Shown: in pieces, positions 49,241-59,081 of the stretch | How positions within the stretch are numbered: the first letter of the stretch is position 1 | Layout of the letters: every line of letters starts with the position of its first letter | Source: Anthracocystis setariae | Lineage: Eukaryota; Basidiomycota; Ustilaginomycetes; Ustilaginales; Ustilaginaceae | DNA length: 64,000 nucleotides | Direction: 5' to 3' | Assembly (NCBI GenBank): GCA_928724745.1 | Contig: CAKMXJ010000008.1 | Location: 682,001-746,000 of the forward strand | Program-made: the position numbers and the translations under genes | The notes under the pieces: model-generated | Databases searched by the model: none | What the model saw: only the letters and a program-made list of their open reading frames with translations | Told to the model about the DNA's origin: nothing

Positions 49241-51718
49241 ATGTCGGCCAGCTCGTCAGCCCCGCTCGAGGTTGTCGCCGCCACAGAGGAGCACAGTAAT
49301 GATTCCAAAAGGAAGCGTCGCTCCTCGGCCAGCGGTGGTCAAAAGCGGGATCCCAACCGGTCCGACTCGCTCGGTGGTGCCATCATTCGTGCGCTGTTTG
49401 GCAGCCTCGCTTTCCTCTTCAAGCGCCCCGTACGGCTGTTTCGCCCCGTCAAACTTTCATCATGGACCATCCTCGAAGCCATGGCCAAGCGCGAGGGTCG
49501 AACGCTCAGCCTCAGATACCTCCGTACGCTACTGCGAAGGGAGAACTCCAACTTCCTCCCGCATCTTCTGTTGCCGCCGCTGCTCTTCAACACAGCCATT
49601 GGATTCACACTCTTCGAAGCCTACTCTACCACCGAGACGCACTTGTTGGGCAAGCGCAATGCTCGAAAGGCGCTCACCGACCAAGCTGATGATTCGCAAG
49701 AGGACAAACGGCCCAAGTGGACACCTTTGTGGATAGTAACAGCGTCGGGTGCGGTGGCGGGAGCCGCGCAATGCTTCCTCTCTGCCCCACTCGACAATGT
49801 CCGATACATCATCCAGCGCAACGTCAGTGCTCCACACGGAGGCTCAGGTACAATCAGACCAATCACAACCATCTCTTGGCGTGCCATTTTGCGCGCCGCC
49901 GTCCTCCCCTTTGCACCCGCCATTGCGCGCGACAAGCTCGTGCAGGACGTCCAGAACGAAACGATCGAACGCTCCAAACGTGTTCCCAAACCTTCGCTTC
50001 GCGCACGCATCATCTCGCTCATCGAACCAGCAACATCGTCCCTCCGATCTTCTTCGAGTATGAGCGAGCGGCTCACCATGACACCGGAGAAGAGGAAGGA
50101 ATGGGAAGCTAGACTCAAACGATGGAGGGGAGGTGTCCATGGCTCCGGATTGGCCCTGTCGTTGATCCGAGATAGTGTGGGATTCGGAAGCTTTTTCTTC
50201 ATCTTTGAGGTGTCCAGAAGGGGTGCGTATTTTGCTTCCACAGGCGTCGATAGGCTCAGTGCTTGGATCAATGCCAGAGGACTGGGCATTGTGCGTTCCC
50301 CAAATACAGACCCGGGCACGAGGCAAGGTTCGAACGTCATCGGAAGAAGACACACCGACGATGGAGCGAGCCAGGACGAGGTGCATATCGAAGATTCCGG
50401 CAGGGTTGGGCGGTGGATTAGGGAGGGCCAGAAGAATGTCAGTGATGCTGATGTATCGTACAACCAGTCTCGGACTGTGCAGGGCAGGGTTGTGGCGGTG
50501 ATCATCTTGCTTATCGGTGGGGCGGTGGGTGCGTTTTCGTACGAACTCGTCGGCAGGCCGTTCGAATTGATGAGAGTCGTCATTTGGGAGGGACGCAAAC
50601 AGTGGGAACAAGGTAAACGTGAGCCCGGTTATCGCGCCAGCGCTGCAGCGGCAAGGAAGAAGACGAGGCAAGCGACACCAGCTAGTGCGACAGGTTTCAC
50701 CACGATCGGCAGGTCCGCAGTAGTAGGTGCCAGGGTGGCAGCACAAGCTAGAGCCGAGGAACTTGGTGGAAGAGCCAACCTCAGAAGACCGGATTTCTTG
50801 GTGTTGAGAGCACAGAACACGGCAGGAGTCAATGTATCCCGAGTCTGGGAAATGGCTATGATCCCTCGTGCGCCGCATCCGCTTCGGCTGGTGGGTGTGC
50901 CCAAGTACCAAGGGTCTCGAGTCAATGGTACCGTGAGGCCGACGTTGACCAGCTCTCGCGCTTTGCAACGGCGAAAAGCAGCACGGGTCTCCTCATCAGC
51001 CGAACAGGCATCTTCCAGCAGCTCCGGGCCATCAACTACGCCCGAGCGCGGGGGCCGCAAGCCTCGCAATCTAGCTCCAACCTTGGCGACTCGTCCAGGC
51101 TTCCTCACGCTTCTCATCGAGCATGCCAAAGCCACCGCCGCACTCGATCGGCCCTATTCAGGCGCTGCAGACCCCTCGAAAGCCTCGATCCCCCTCCTCC
51201 TGCTCCACACGTACTTCATTGCTCCCTTCTTGCCAGAGATTCCGAAACCCATCCTCGACAATGAAATCGTCCGCACCGCCGCGGGGGTGGACAAACACCT
51301 CCACCCGTCCGACCCCTCCTCGGCGCTCTCATCTTCGCCGCAAGGGCTCAAAGACAGGATCAGCACCGTGGCTCAAAGAACACTGTTGATGTCCCTGGCG
51401 AGCAGGAGACGATCCGCAAATAGTCCCGAGGCCATGGTGAGGAGGAATTGGATCAAGAACAATCCGGTCAACGTCAGTTTGGCTTCGAGCACAGGGGCTG
51501 TAGCGGCCTCAGCGCATGCGGCAGGCGGAGCAATGGGTAGCAGAAGATATGAAGGACTGAAGAAGACGGGTGGCTTTGGCGCGAGTGACACGGGGACGCT
51601 CAAGAAAGGTACGAGGTATTGGGCAAGCGGAAGGGTGGTTTGGTCATTGAAGCGGTTGGCGACGCCATATGGTGTTGCCTTCCTGGTTTTTGCTTGGCTC
51701 GGTGGGGATCTCAATTAG
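49241..51718 (+). CDS. Divergent mitochondrial carrier-like protein
   Basis: An 825-residue intron-less protein from ATG 49241 (the upstream extension begins with GTG). Two segments resemble mitochondrial carrier repeats: GAVAGAAQCFLSAPLDNVRYIIQRN (near 180-204, with PLDxxR) and GGAVGAFSYELVGRPFELMRVVI (near 437-459, with PFELMR). Between and after them lie long charged Ser/Arg-rich stretches. The C-terminus carries a hydrophobic end, YGVAFLVFAWLGG. Canonical carriers are about 300 residues with three repeats; this one is far longer and the third repeat is not obvious. It may be a carrier-derived outer-membrane protein rather than a transporter. Substrate cannot be inferred. Confidence 0.6.
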   Translation: MSASSSAPLEVVAATEEHSNDSKRKRRSSASGGQKRDPNRSDSLGGAIIRALFGSLAFLFKRPVRLFRPVKLSSWTILEAMAKREGRTLSLRYLRTLLRRENSNFLPHLLLPPLLFNTAIGFTLFEAYSTTETHLLGKRNARKALTDQADDSQEDKRPKWTPLWIVTASGAVAGAAQCFLSAPLDNVRYIIQRNVSAPHGGSGTIRPITTISWRAILRAAVLPFAPAIARDKLVQDVQNETIERSKRVPKPSLRARIISLIEPATSSLRSSSSMSERLTMTPEKRKEWEARLKRWRGGVHGSGLALSLIRDSVGFGSFFFIFEVSRRGAYFASTGVDRLSAWINARGLGIVRSPNTDPGTRQGSNVIGRRHTDDGASQDEVHIEDSGRVGRWIREGQKNVSDADVSYNQSRTVQGRVVAVIILLIGGAVGAFSYELVGRPFELMRVVIWEGRKQWEQGKREPGYRASAAAARKKTRQATPASATGFTTIGRSAVVGARVAAQARAEELGGRANLRRPDFLVLRAQNTAGVNVSRVWEMAMIPRAPHPLRLVGVPKYQGSRVNGTVRPTLTSSRALQRRKAARVSSSAEQASSSSSGPSTTPERGGRKPRNLAPTLATRPGFLTLLIEHAKATAALDRPYSGAADPSKASIPLLLLHTYFIAPFLPEIPKPILDNEIVRTAAGVDKHLHPSDPSSALSSSPQGLKDRISTVAQRTLLMSLASRRRSANSPEAMVRRNWIKNNPVNVSLASSTGAVAASAHAAGGAMGSRRYEGLKKTGGFGASDTGTLKKGTRYWASGRVVWSLKRLATPYGVAFLVFAWLGGDLN

Positions 51719-52027
51719 CACGTAATACACTCTTGCATATACCTTCTGCAGCTCTGGTCGATGCACACAATTTCGTGGCCTCCTTCACTGAGCTCCGTAC
51801 AGTGCTGTGAAGTGCTGTGCGAGTCGAGGCAGCATGTCAATGTTGAGGAGAAAAATACGACGAATGTGTTACGTCGTGTCAACTGTCGAGAAAAAGATCT
51901 TGCAATCACAAGCTCCACACAGATGCACAGATCATCCGAGCCAAGCCAACCCAAGCTCCTATCCACACTTTCAATCCTCTCACTCACGACATCCATCTCG
52001 CGCATCGACCCTCATCACTAATCCGGT
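51719..52027. other. Interval between the carrier-like gene and VPS11
   Basis: 309 bp containing the carrier-like 3' end and the VPS11 promoter; nothing distinctive seen. Confidence 0.4.
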
Positions 52028-55000
52028 ATGCCGTTAAAAACGACTGCCAAGCAAAATGTCGAGATTGGCTCAGCCGCTGTGGCCGCCGCAGCTGCAGCGG
52101 CCGGCCCAGCCTGGCGCCAATTCTCGTTCTTCGAACCATCTCCTGTACGCGATCCCAACGATTTCGCCAAATCGCCAGCGGCGATTCGCAGCCCCAACGA
52201 GGTCGCAGCTGTTTGTCAGTGTCCCGTCCGTCCGCCTGCTGCTGCACTCGATGGGATCGAGGAAGAGCCGGTGGCCACCGGATCGGACAGGAAAGGTGCA
52301 CGCAGACAACCGTGTACGCTGGTCGGTACGATCCAGGGAACGATCAAAGTACTGGATTCGGAAACGTACAGGGAGTTGACAAGCTGGGATGCATTCTCAG
52401 CGTGTGGCACGGTGGGTAGGGTGACCCATCTCTCGTGCGATGCGAGAGGGAGAGTCGTCAGCCTCGGTGAGGAGGACAGCTCGAGATTTCCTATTCTGCG
52501 AATTTGGGATATCAAAACTGGACGCAGCCCAAGACAGATCAGCAACGAGGAGGCGAGCGGGGAACACAAGGTCACTTGGATGCCGAGATTGCTGGCAGAG
52601 GGAAAGGTGCAGCACGGGAGTCGACCCCACCCGATTGCAGCGCTTTCGCATACTCCCGGCTTGAGCTATCTGTCGGTAGCACTTGCGGATGGAACTGTGC
52701 TATTGATTCGCGGCCTCGAGTCGGCATTGATGGCAGCAGCAGGAAATGCAGGTGTCGCCACTGCTGCAACCGTAGGTCGTCCTACTCCGGCAATCGCTTT
52801 GCCCAAGTTCAAGGTCGTCTTTCAACCTACGAGCCAGGACAATGGCGCGCTCGACCCAGTCACCGCTCTTGGATTCTCTGAAGCTGCCCCTCTTCCGAGC
52901 GCAACAACACAGAAGGACCCCAAAGCAGCCACACCCGCCACTACTGCTCCCGCATACGAGCCGAGAGTCATGCCCGGATCCAAGGGCCGCAAAGGTGCAC
53001 TCGCACGTCCACGCGATCCACGGTCCGCACCTCAATCTGCACCTGTCGAAGCAGCCGCTCCCCCCTCCGCCGTCCATCTGTTCATCGTGACGCTCTCGCG
53101 CGTCCTCCGCTACGTCGTGGTGGGCAAAGGCGCGGGTGGAAGTCCTGCTGTGCTCGACGATGTCGGAGGCGCCCTAGGCTGTGTTGCTGTCATCCCTCCG
53201 CGTCCTACCACCGGCGCAACCGCATCCAATCATCTTACCCAACCAAGCGCATCGCACAACACACCTGGGGCTGCGGGCAAGATGATCATTGCCCGAGACG
53301 AGGCGATCTATGTGATTGGACAAGAAGGGCGTGAAGCCTGTTTTGCCTACGAAGGTCCCAAATCCTCGATCCACATTTCTGCTTCCCAAGTGGTCATCGT
53401 CTCTCCACCCTTTACGCCCTCTTCTTCGAAAAGTATGGCTAGGGACAGCCCGATCACGGCGCCGACGTCACGCAAAGGATCCATGCTCTCCGCCGAGGTC
53501 GCCAAGATCACCATCTTTGACCTGGACAACAAGCTGGTCGCTTTCTCGGGCACGTTTGAGTCCGGGATTCGCGAAGCGTGGGTGGGTCCCAACGGCGAGG
53601 TGCTGGTGCTGAGCGATCTTGGCGAACTGACGAGGTTGGATGAGAAGCCGTTACGGGCAAAGCTAGAAGTGCTGTACAGGAAGAGTCTATTCTTGCTCGC
53701 GGTCAACTTGGCCAAGTCGCACATGCAGCGAGCAAGCTCTGCAGATGTGATGGCGAGAACGGAAGCGCTCATGGGTGACATCTACCAGCGATACGGCGAT
53801 CATCTTTACAATAAAGGGGACTATGACGGCGCCATGGCGCAGTACGTTAAGACGATCGGGCACACGCAGCCATCGTTTGTGATCCGCAGATTCCTCGATG
53901 CACAGCGCATCACCAACCTCACGACATACTTGCAGGAACTGCATGCACAGAATCTGGCAAGCTCGGACCATACGACGTTGTTGCTCAACTGCTATACAAA
54001 GCTCAAAGACGTGGCATCGCTCGATCGGTTTATCAAGCGGCCGCACACGCAGACTCGCTGCGCAGACGATGCTGCCGAAGCGGATGGCGATATGGGTGCG
54101 GACGACCGCGACGAGCTGCCGTTTGATTTGGACACTGCCATGCGAGTGTGTCGCCAGGCGGGTTACTTTGGCCATGCAGCCTACCTCGCCAAGCGGTACA
54201 GCGAGCATGCCGAGTATCTGCGCATCCAGATCGAGGACGCCAAGGACTACTCGGATGCGCTCGAGTATGTCAGAGTGCTCGAGGCGCACGACGCGATCAC
54301 GAGCATGGCCCAATATGCCAAAACGTTGCTGGCGGCGCTGCCGGAGGAAACGACGGAACTGTTGATCGAGATCTGCTCAGGTGCATTCAGACCCCGGGCG
54401 GTTGCGATGAGAGGGGGGGAGGGGAGCGGGGACAAGAAGGAGCGGGGTCAAACGAAGAGCGCGGCGGCGGCGTACCTGAGCTATCTGCAGGTGGGAGGGT
54501 TTGGAGGGAAGGACTCGAGGTCAGGGACTGGGCCGAATACTCCGCAGAGGAACTCGACCGTGGAAGGATACAAGATCGAGGACGCATCGAGGCCAACGAG
54601 CGCAGCCAAGGTGGCTGCCAACGGCGACACCCCTGCTATTGATGGGGCGAAGGATGGTGCCGAAGATGCTGCGGGCGAAGAGATGTTGCAGGCCTATGCC
54701 ATCCCTCCACCGCGTACGTTCTTTGCGCACTTTATCCAGCATCCGAAACACTTTACTCGATTCCTCGAAACGGTCGCGCTCGCAAGATGGGGCCAAATTG
54801 TGGAGATGGATCTGCAACCGGCTGCTACGTCCACGCTTGCACCTGCTTACTCTTCGGCGGCTGCTGGTTGCGAGGAAGAGGTGGATGAGGTGGCACTTGC
54901 CCTGCGCGAACTGGGTCTCGATTCTGGCGCCAGAGACGAGTACGAGGACCAGGACGTGGTGGATCAAAAGTCGATCTGGAACACGCTGTTGGAGCTCTAC

Positions 55001-55858
55001 CTCCGTTCGCACACTCCAGCGGGTGAGGGGAAGCAGAGGGCGTTGAAGCTGCTGGAGCAGCATTCGAGGTTACCGTACGATGTTTCGCATGCGGTGATGT
55101 TGTGTGCGGTGGAAGGGTTTAGCGACGGATTGATCTTGCTGTACGAGCGCATGGGGATGTTCGAGGATGTGGTGCGGCTGCATATGGATGCGGGTGAACA
55201 GAGCAGTGGTAGGGTGGTGGAGGCGTTGTGGAAGTATGGAGAGTTGGAGCCGGAGTTGTACGAGCTGGTGTTGCGGTTTCTCATCTCGCGGCGGGATGTG
55301 TTGGAGAGGCATACGGCGGAGTTGCTGGAGATTCTAAGGACGGTGAGGGAGAGGGAGATTATGTCGACTTTGGAGATCGTGCAGATTTTGTCGTCGACGT
55401 CGTGTGTGAGTGTCGGGGTGGTGCGCGAGTTGATCACGCAGTGCATTTCGGGGGTGCTCGCGTCGACTGACGAGGATTTGGCTGCGGTAGGGGAGTATAA
55501 GCAGAGTACCGAGGAGGCGGTGAGGGAGATGGTCGAGTTGACGGATGGAGCAGGGGTGAGGGTTTTCCAGATGACGGGATGTGCGGCGTGCGGTGCGCAG
55601 TTGGATTTGCCGAGTGTGCATTTTATGTGCAAGCATAGTTACCATCAGAGGTGTTTGGGTGAGGAGGAAGCCGAATGTCCCAGTTGTGCACAGCATCAGG
55701 GGAGGGTGAGGGGGGAGAGGAAGCGACAGGTCGAACAGGCGAGGGAGGTGGTGGGGAGGGTGGAGAGAGGCGAGGTGGGAGGGGATGGATTTGCCGCGTT
55801 GGCCGAGTTGTTTGGTAGGCCAGTGATGGGTGAGGCGTATGCTACCAAGTTGCTGTAA
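52028..55858 (+). CDS. VPS11: HOPS/CORVET core subunit Vps11 (Pep5)
   Basis: Vps11 is a core subunit shared by the HOPS and CORVET tethers that drive endosome and vacuole fusion. The 1276-residue intron-less protein has an N-terminal beta-propeller region (about 25-560, beginning WRQFSFFEPSPV), interrupted by Pro/Thr/Ala-rich insertions. A clathrin-repeat-like helical solenoid follows (about 580-1130), including YGDHLYNKGDYDGAMAQYVKTIG. The C-terminal RING-H2 at about 1185-1220 has CAAC, CKHSYH, C and CPSC spaced C-x2-C-x12-C-x1-H-x2-H-x2-C-x7-C-x2-C. It is longer than yeast Vps11 (1029) because of the insertions. Start ATG 52028. Confidence 0.95.
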   Translation: MPLKTTAKQNVEIGSAAVAAAAAAAGPAWRQFSFFEPSPVRDPNDFAKSPAAIRSPNEVAAVCQCPVRPPAAALDGIEEEPVATGSDRKGARRQPCTLVGTIQGTIKVLDSETYRELTSWDAFSACGTVGRVTHLSCDARGRVVSLGEEDSSRFPILRIWDIKTGRSPRQISNEEASGEHKVTWMPRLLAEGKVQHGSRPHPIAALSHTPGLSYLSVALADGTVLLIRGLESALMAAAGNAGVATAATVGRPTPAIALPKFKVVFQPTSQDNGALDPVTALGFSEAAPLPSATTQKDPKAATPATTAPAYEPRVMPGSKGRKGALARPRDPRSAPQSAPVEAAAPPSAVHLFIVTLSRVLRYVVVGKGAGGSPAVLDDVGGALGCVAVIPPRPTTGATASNHLTQPSASHNTPGAAGKMIIARDEAIYVIGQEGREACFAYEGPKSSIHISASQVVIVSPPFTPSSSKSMARDSPITAPTSRKGSMLSAEVAKITIFDLDNKLVAFSGTFESGIREAWVGPNGEVLVLSDLGELTRLDEKPLRAKLEVLYRKSLFLLAVNLAKSHMQRASSADVMARTEALMGDIYQRYGDHLYNKGDYDGAMAQYVKTIGHTQPSFVIRRFLDAQRITNLTTYLQELHAQNLASSDHTTLLLNCYTKLKDVASLDRFIKRPHTQTRCADDAAEADGDMGADDRDELPFDLDTAMRVCRQAGYFGHAAYLAKRYSEHAEYLRIQIEDAKDYSDALEYVRVLEAHDAITSMAQYAKTLLAALPEETTELLIEICSGAFRPRAVAMRGGEGSGDKKERGQTKSAAAAYLSYLQVGGFGGKDSRSGTGPNTPQRNSTVEGYKIEDASRPTSAAKVAANGDTPAIDGAKDGAEDAAGEEMLQAYAIPPPRTFFAHFIQHPKHFTRFLETVALARWGQIVEMDLQPAATSTLAPAYSSAAAGCEEEVDEVALALRELGLDSGARDEYEDQDVVDQKSIWNTLLELYLRSHTPAGEGKQRALKLLEQHSRLPYDVSHAVMLCAVEGFSDGLILLYERMGMFEDVVRLHMDAGEQSSGRVVEALWKYGELEPELYELVLRFLISRRDVLERHTAELLEILRTVREREIMSTLEIVQILSSTSCVSVGVVRELITQCISGVLASTDEDLAAVGEYKQSTEEAVREMVELTDGAGVRVFQMTGCAACGAQLDLPSVHFMCKHSYHQRCLGEEEAECPSCAQHQGRVRGERKRQVEQAREVVGRVERGEVGGDGFAALAELFGRPVMGEAYATKLL

Positions 55859-56174
55859 TTCACTTGTCATACGAGCGAGAGATCAGACATTTGGTGTGTG
55901 GAGTAGTAACTTTATATGGGGTGAGAAAGTTGAGCCACGGCGGGCGTGCATGTGCTTTATGCCGCACTGGCGCGCAGAGCTTTCTCGTCTGTAACAGGCC
56001 GTACCTTGAGCAGAGCCGAAGAGCGGAGGTGGAGGTATAAGAGCTCAGGGCATGAGCTTAGACTGGGATCCTGACCAAAAAGATACAGTAACAAAGCGTC
56101 ATGTGTGGCGAAGGGAAGAGATAAGATAAGGGCGTTGCTACCCTTAGTTGCTCATCACTAACCACCATCTCAGG
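55859..56174. promoter_or_regulatory. Upstream region of the small membrane-protein gene
   Basis: 316 bp with a TATAA at 56036-56040, about 135 bp before the ATG at 56175, suggesting a promoter for the small gene that follows. Confidence 0.4.
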
Positions 56175-56489
56175 ATGACGACCACACCCGCCGACCTCAA
56201 ACCAACCTCTGCAACCCCAAGTTCCTACCCCGCCGTGACTGTATCCCTGCCAACGTCAGACATCGCATGGTACACAATCCTCAACATCCTAGGCTGGACA
56301 TTCAGCCTCCTCCAACTGCCGCTCGCCATCCTCCTAACCGCAGAGTTCAATCAATCGTCGTCGTCCAACTCCTCCCTCTTACCATCCATCAACAGCCCGA
56401 AATGGATCAAACATGTCACTCAGGCCATGTGGGACCTGCACGATCTTCTCGAACAGGCTGAACTTCATCCTCCCAGCAAGTGGGTTTGA
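56175..56489 (+). CDS. Unrecognised 104-residue membrane protein
   Basis: The first ATG of the frame is at 56175 (the longer frame opens with TTG), giving 104 residues. One hydrophobic segment at about 31-54 (IAWYTILNILGWTFSLLQLPLAILLTA) predicts a single membrane span. A Ser/Asn-rich patch and an amphipathic C-terminal part (ITQ-like WIKHVTQAMWDLHDLLEQAE) follow. A TATA-like box 135 bp upstream supports transcription. I do not recognise a family. It converges with the 814-residue gene, 147 bp between stops. Confidence 0.45.
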   Translation: MTTTPADLKPTSATPSSYPAVTVSLPTSDIAWYTILNILGWTFSLLQLPLAILLTAEFNQSSSSNSSLLPSINSPKWIKHVTQAMWDLHDLLEQAELHPPSKWV

Positions 56490-56636
56490 ATCGAGACAAC
56501 AGGACAAGACATCAAACCTACCTTGCTGCAATCACATTATTGCTTGGTTCACTATGCTGAGCTAACAGATGCGATCAGATCGTCACCGTTCTCCACCACC
56601 AGGGCGAGACAAAAAAGTCAACTCTTCGAACCCACC

Positions 56637-59081
56637 TCATTTGCCATCACCCCAACTACCCATCCCTTGTACAAACCTCAGAAGATCCCCATCGTTAAAC
56701 GTAGCCATCTTGAATCTGTCCATCGTCGTACCCATGCTGCTACCGAGTCTCTGGTGAAGCTTGTACGGATCCTTGAAGAGATCGCTCTCCTTCACCGCAG
56801 CGCGAAGTGAAGCTGGCGCATCGGCCAACATTTCTTCCAGCGAGACCTGGCGCACTTTGCGTGGCACTGCGTACACGGGGTCGAGCTTGTCCCCGCGCAG
56901 AGTAGGACGAGATGGGACCGAGCCTTGGTCCGATTTTGCCTTCGTTTTCAGAGCGTCAGCGAGAGTGGCCGGAGCTGACTTGGTTGGTGGAGTAGAAGCT
57001 TGCTTGCTTGGTGCAGCTGCTCGACTTGTCTGTGTAGCGAGTGGATCGATGGAAGCAGCCGGCTTATTCGCTCCCACCACACCTTTTGCTGGGATGGAGC
57101 TCTTGCCCGCGTTGAGCGTTGCTGCAGAAGCCTGACTATACCCCAACTTGCCCCCATTCCTCTGTTCCGCCTTCTTGACCTCACTCGACCTCCATTTCAA
57201 CACCTGCTTCACCTGGCAACGAAGAGCTTCATCTACAAATGTGGGCTGATCATCCTTTGCCTTCTCACCCGACGTATCCGCCGCCGTCGCTGCGTCCTTC
57301 TTCTTCTTTCTTCGCTTTGTACCCTTTTCCTTCGGCAGCAGAAACGGCTTCCAGTCCGTCTGACCCCTCTCTATCAACTCCAGTCTCCTGGACAACTCCT
57401 TCACTCTCCTAGCGACCGACTTTTCGCTATGCGGACACTTTTCGTCCTTGCAGCAATCAGGAGGTCCACTCCTGAATATTCCCTTGTCGATTTGCAGCTT
57501 CATCGCCTGAAGCAGGTGTAGAGTGATTTCAGACACAGCTATGCAGTAGATGCTTGCAGTGTACGGTGCCACGACAACGCTTTCCTTGATCGCTGCAGCT
57601 CCGTTTGTCTGGCCATTCTTGCGCTTGCGCCTGTGCGGCTCGTGATTTGCCTCCGCAGTAAAGAGGGCCACGTCACACCCGGCAAGCGTTTGCAGCGCCA
57701 TGCTGAGCTCAACCAGATGAAGTTGCAGCTTGATTGCCGACGGTGGTCTGTCAGGCATGGAAGAGAGCGTAGAAAATGCCAATCGTGCTCTATAAAGAAG
57801 ATGCGCTTGTCGGATGCACCGAACAATCACGGTCTCCAAGAGAGGGATCAATTTGAATGCGATCGCTGCATTCGCTGTGCTGGGATCCTCGAAAGCAGTG
57901 TCGGTGATCCAAACAAAAGTGAACAGTACAGCTTGAACACCGTCCCTGAGTTCGCTTTCATCAGGAATCTTGTCCAGGTAACGACTCTGAATCTCGAGAC
58001 TCCTAGCCTTGCGTTCGTCGGCTGTTCTGTCTTTTCCTCCGCCACTGCGCCTCTCCTCCGCTTCGATGTAGGTCGATCGGAAGAGGTTGACAATCCGGAT
58101 GCCTTCTTCCAGCACATCCGAGCTCATCGTAGTGATGAGCACCTCCATGTCGTCTGCGTACTGGCAGTAGATGGCAGCCGCGTAGTTGAGCTGGCCTACC
58201 ATGCTGGCAAACTCGCTGAACTCGGTTACGAGCCAGCTCTTGGTCGAGGAGCGCAGGACAGTGCGATTGAGTTCCCTCATGACATCGACCAGATGGGCGC
58301 CCATCGACATGACGGTGCGCTCGGCGGCATTAGACTCTGCGTAGCTCTTGAAGCGTCGACAGTCCGACAGGACGGCTGATGGCAGCGATTGCTCTCGGCT
58401 TTTTCCTTTCACTCGATTGAATGGTGTAGTCCTCTTTATCGCCGCCGTACCCGGCGTAGCATCTGCGATTGGCTTGGAGGTAGGACTGCGGTGCCCTGAC
58501 TGTATGAGCTTTTGCTGCCACTCTCTTAAACGTGTTTGTTGTTCCAAGAACCAAGCCTTGGTATAGCCTAATGGGAGATGGTCTTCCTGAATCCTGCCGT
58601 CAGAGTCCTCGAAGAAGGCGAATTCGAACAGCGTTCTGTAAATGGCTTGCTCGGCCATTTCTTCGTCGACTCGTAGCTCTGCTGCATTGCTTCTCCATGC
58701 AACAAAGTACTTGAGCTCTTCTGCACATCGCTTGAATGCCGAGCCCCAGATGGCCGTTTCGGGCTTGTGATCGGCCATTCGGGGCTTTGGAGCTTCGCAC
58801 GAAAGTCCATATTCAACACATGTGGTGCACTCGCACAGGGGCCAGACACCCAGAGCGAATCGCAAGTATTCAGGAAGAGGACCGGCTCCCCAATTGGCCT
58901 TGAGATCGAACGTGCGTGCTGCGAATCGCTCGAAATTCTTACGAGCCTCCAAGTGATAACGCGGTCCTGCTGCGGCAGTGCATGGGACGGATGGGCGAGA
59001 GGCAGTAGGGAAACAACTTGTCTGTCTCGGTGAAGGCGTAGGCGTAGGCGGTGAAGAAGGAGACGGTACGTCAAACGACAT
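56637..59081 (-). CDS. Unrecognised 814-residue protein
   Basis: A long intron-less frame from ATG 59081 with convincing codon use and composition throughout. The N-terminus is Pro/Ser-rich (1-40). A cysteine cluster (WPLCECTTC, then C at 95; positions 83, 85, 88, 95) and a second one (CCKDEKCPH, near 560) could bind metal. The middle (about 250-540) is mostly helical, with blocks such as WLVTEFSEFASMVGQLNYAAAIY and a Leu-rich region. A basic KRRKKKKD string near 610 could be a nuclear signal. The tail has Ala/Thr/Pro-rich linker and ends KMATFNDGDLLRFVQGMGSWGDGK. No known family is recognised; it may be limited to this fungal group. Confidence 0.75.
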   Translation of the reverse strand: MSFDVPSPSSPPTPTPSPRQTSCFPTASRPSVPCTAAAGPRYHLEARKNFERFAARTFDLKANWGAGPLPEYLRFALGVWPLCECTTCVEYGLSCEAPKPRMADHKPETAIWGSAFKRCAEELKYFVAWRSNAAELRVDEEMAEQAIYRTLFEFAFFEDSDGRIQEDHLPLGYTKAWFLEQQTRLREWQQKLIQSGHRSPTSKPIADATPGTAAIKRTTPFNRVKGKSREQSLPSAVLSDCRRFKSYAESNAAERTVMSMGAHLVDVMRELNRTVLRSSTKSWLVTEFSEFASMVGQLNYAAAIYCQYADDMEVLITTMSSDVLEEGIRIVNLFRSTYIEAEERRSGGGKDRTADERKARSLEIQSRYLDKIPDESELRDGVQAVLFTFVWITDTAFEDPSTANAAIAFKLIPLLETVIVRCIRQAHLLYRARLAFSTLSSMPDRPPSAIKLQLHLVELSMALQTLAGCDVALFTAEANHEPHRRKRKNGQTNGAAAIKESVVVAPYTASIYCIAVSEITLHLLQAMKLQIDKGIFRSGPPDCCKDEKCPHSEKSVARRVKELSRRLELIERGQTDWKPFLLPKEKGTKRRKKKKDAATAADTSGEKAKDDQPTFVDEALRCQVKQVLKWRSSEVKKAEQRNGGKLGYSQASAATLNAGKSSIPAKGVVGANKPAASIDPLATQTSRAAAPSKQASTPPTKSAPATLADALKTKAKSDQGSVPSRPTLRGDKLDPVYAVPRKVRQVSLEEMLADAPASLRAAVKESDLFKDPYKLHQRLGSSMGTTMDRFKMATFNDGDLLRFVQGMGSWGDGK

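Noticed and set aside
49621..50968. Minus-strand frames of 325 and 374 codons over the carrier-like gene
   Set aside because: Two different frames are open at once over the same sense gene, the usual sign of composition shadows.
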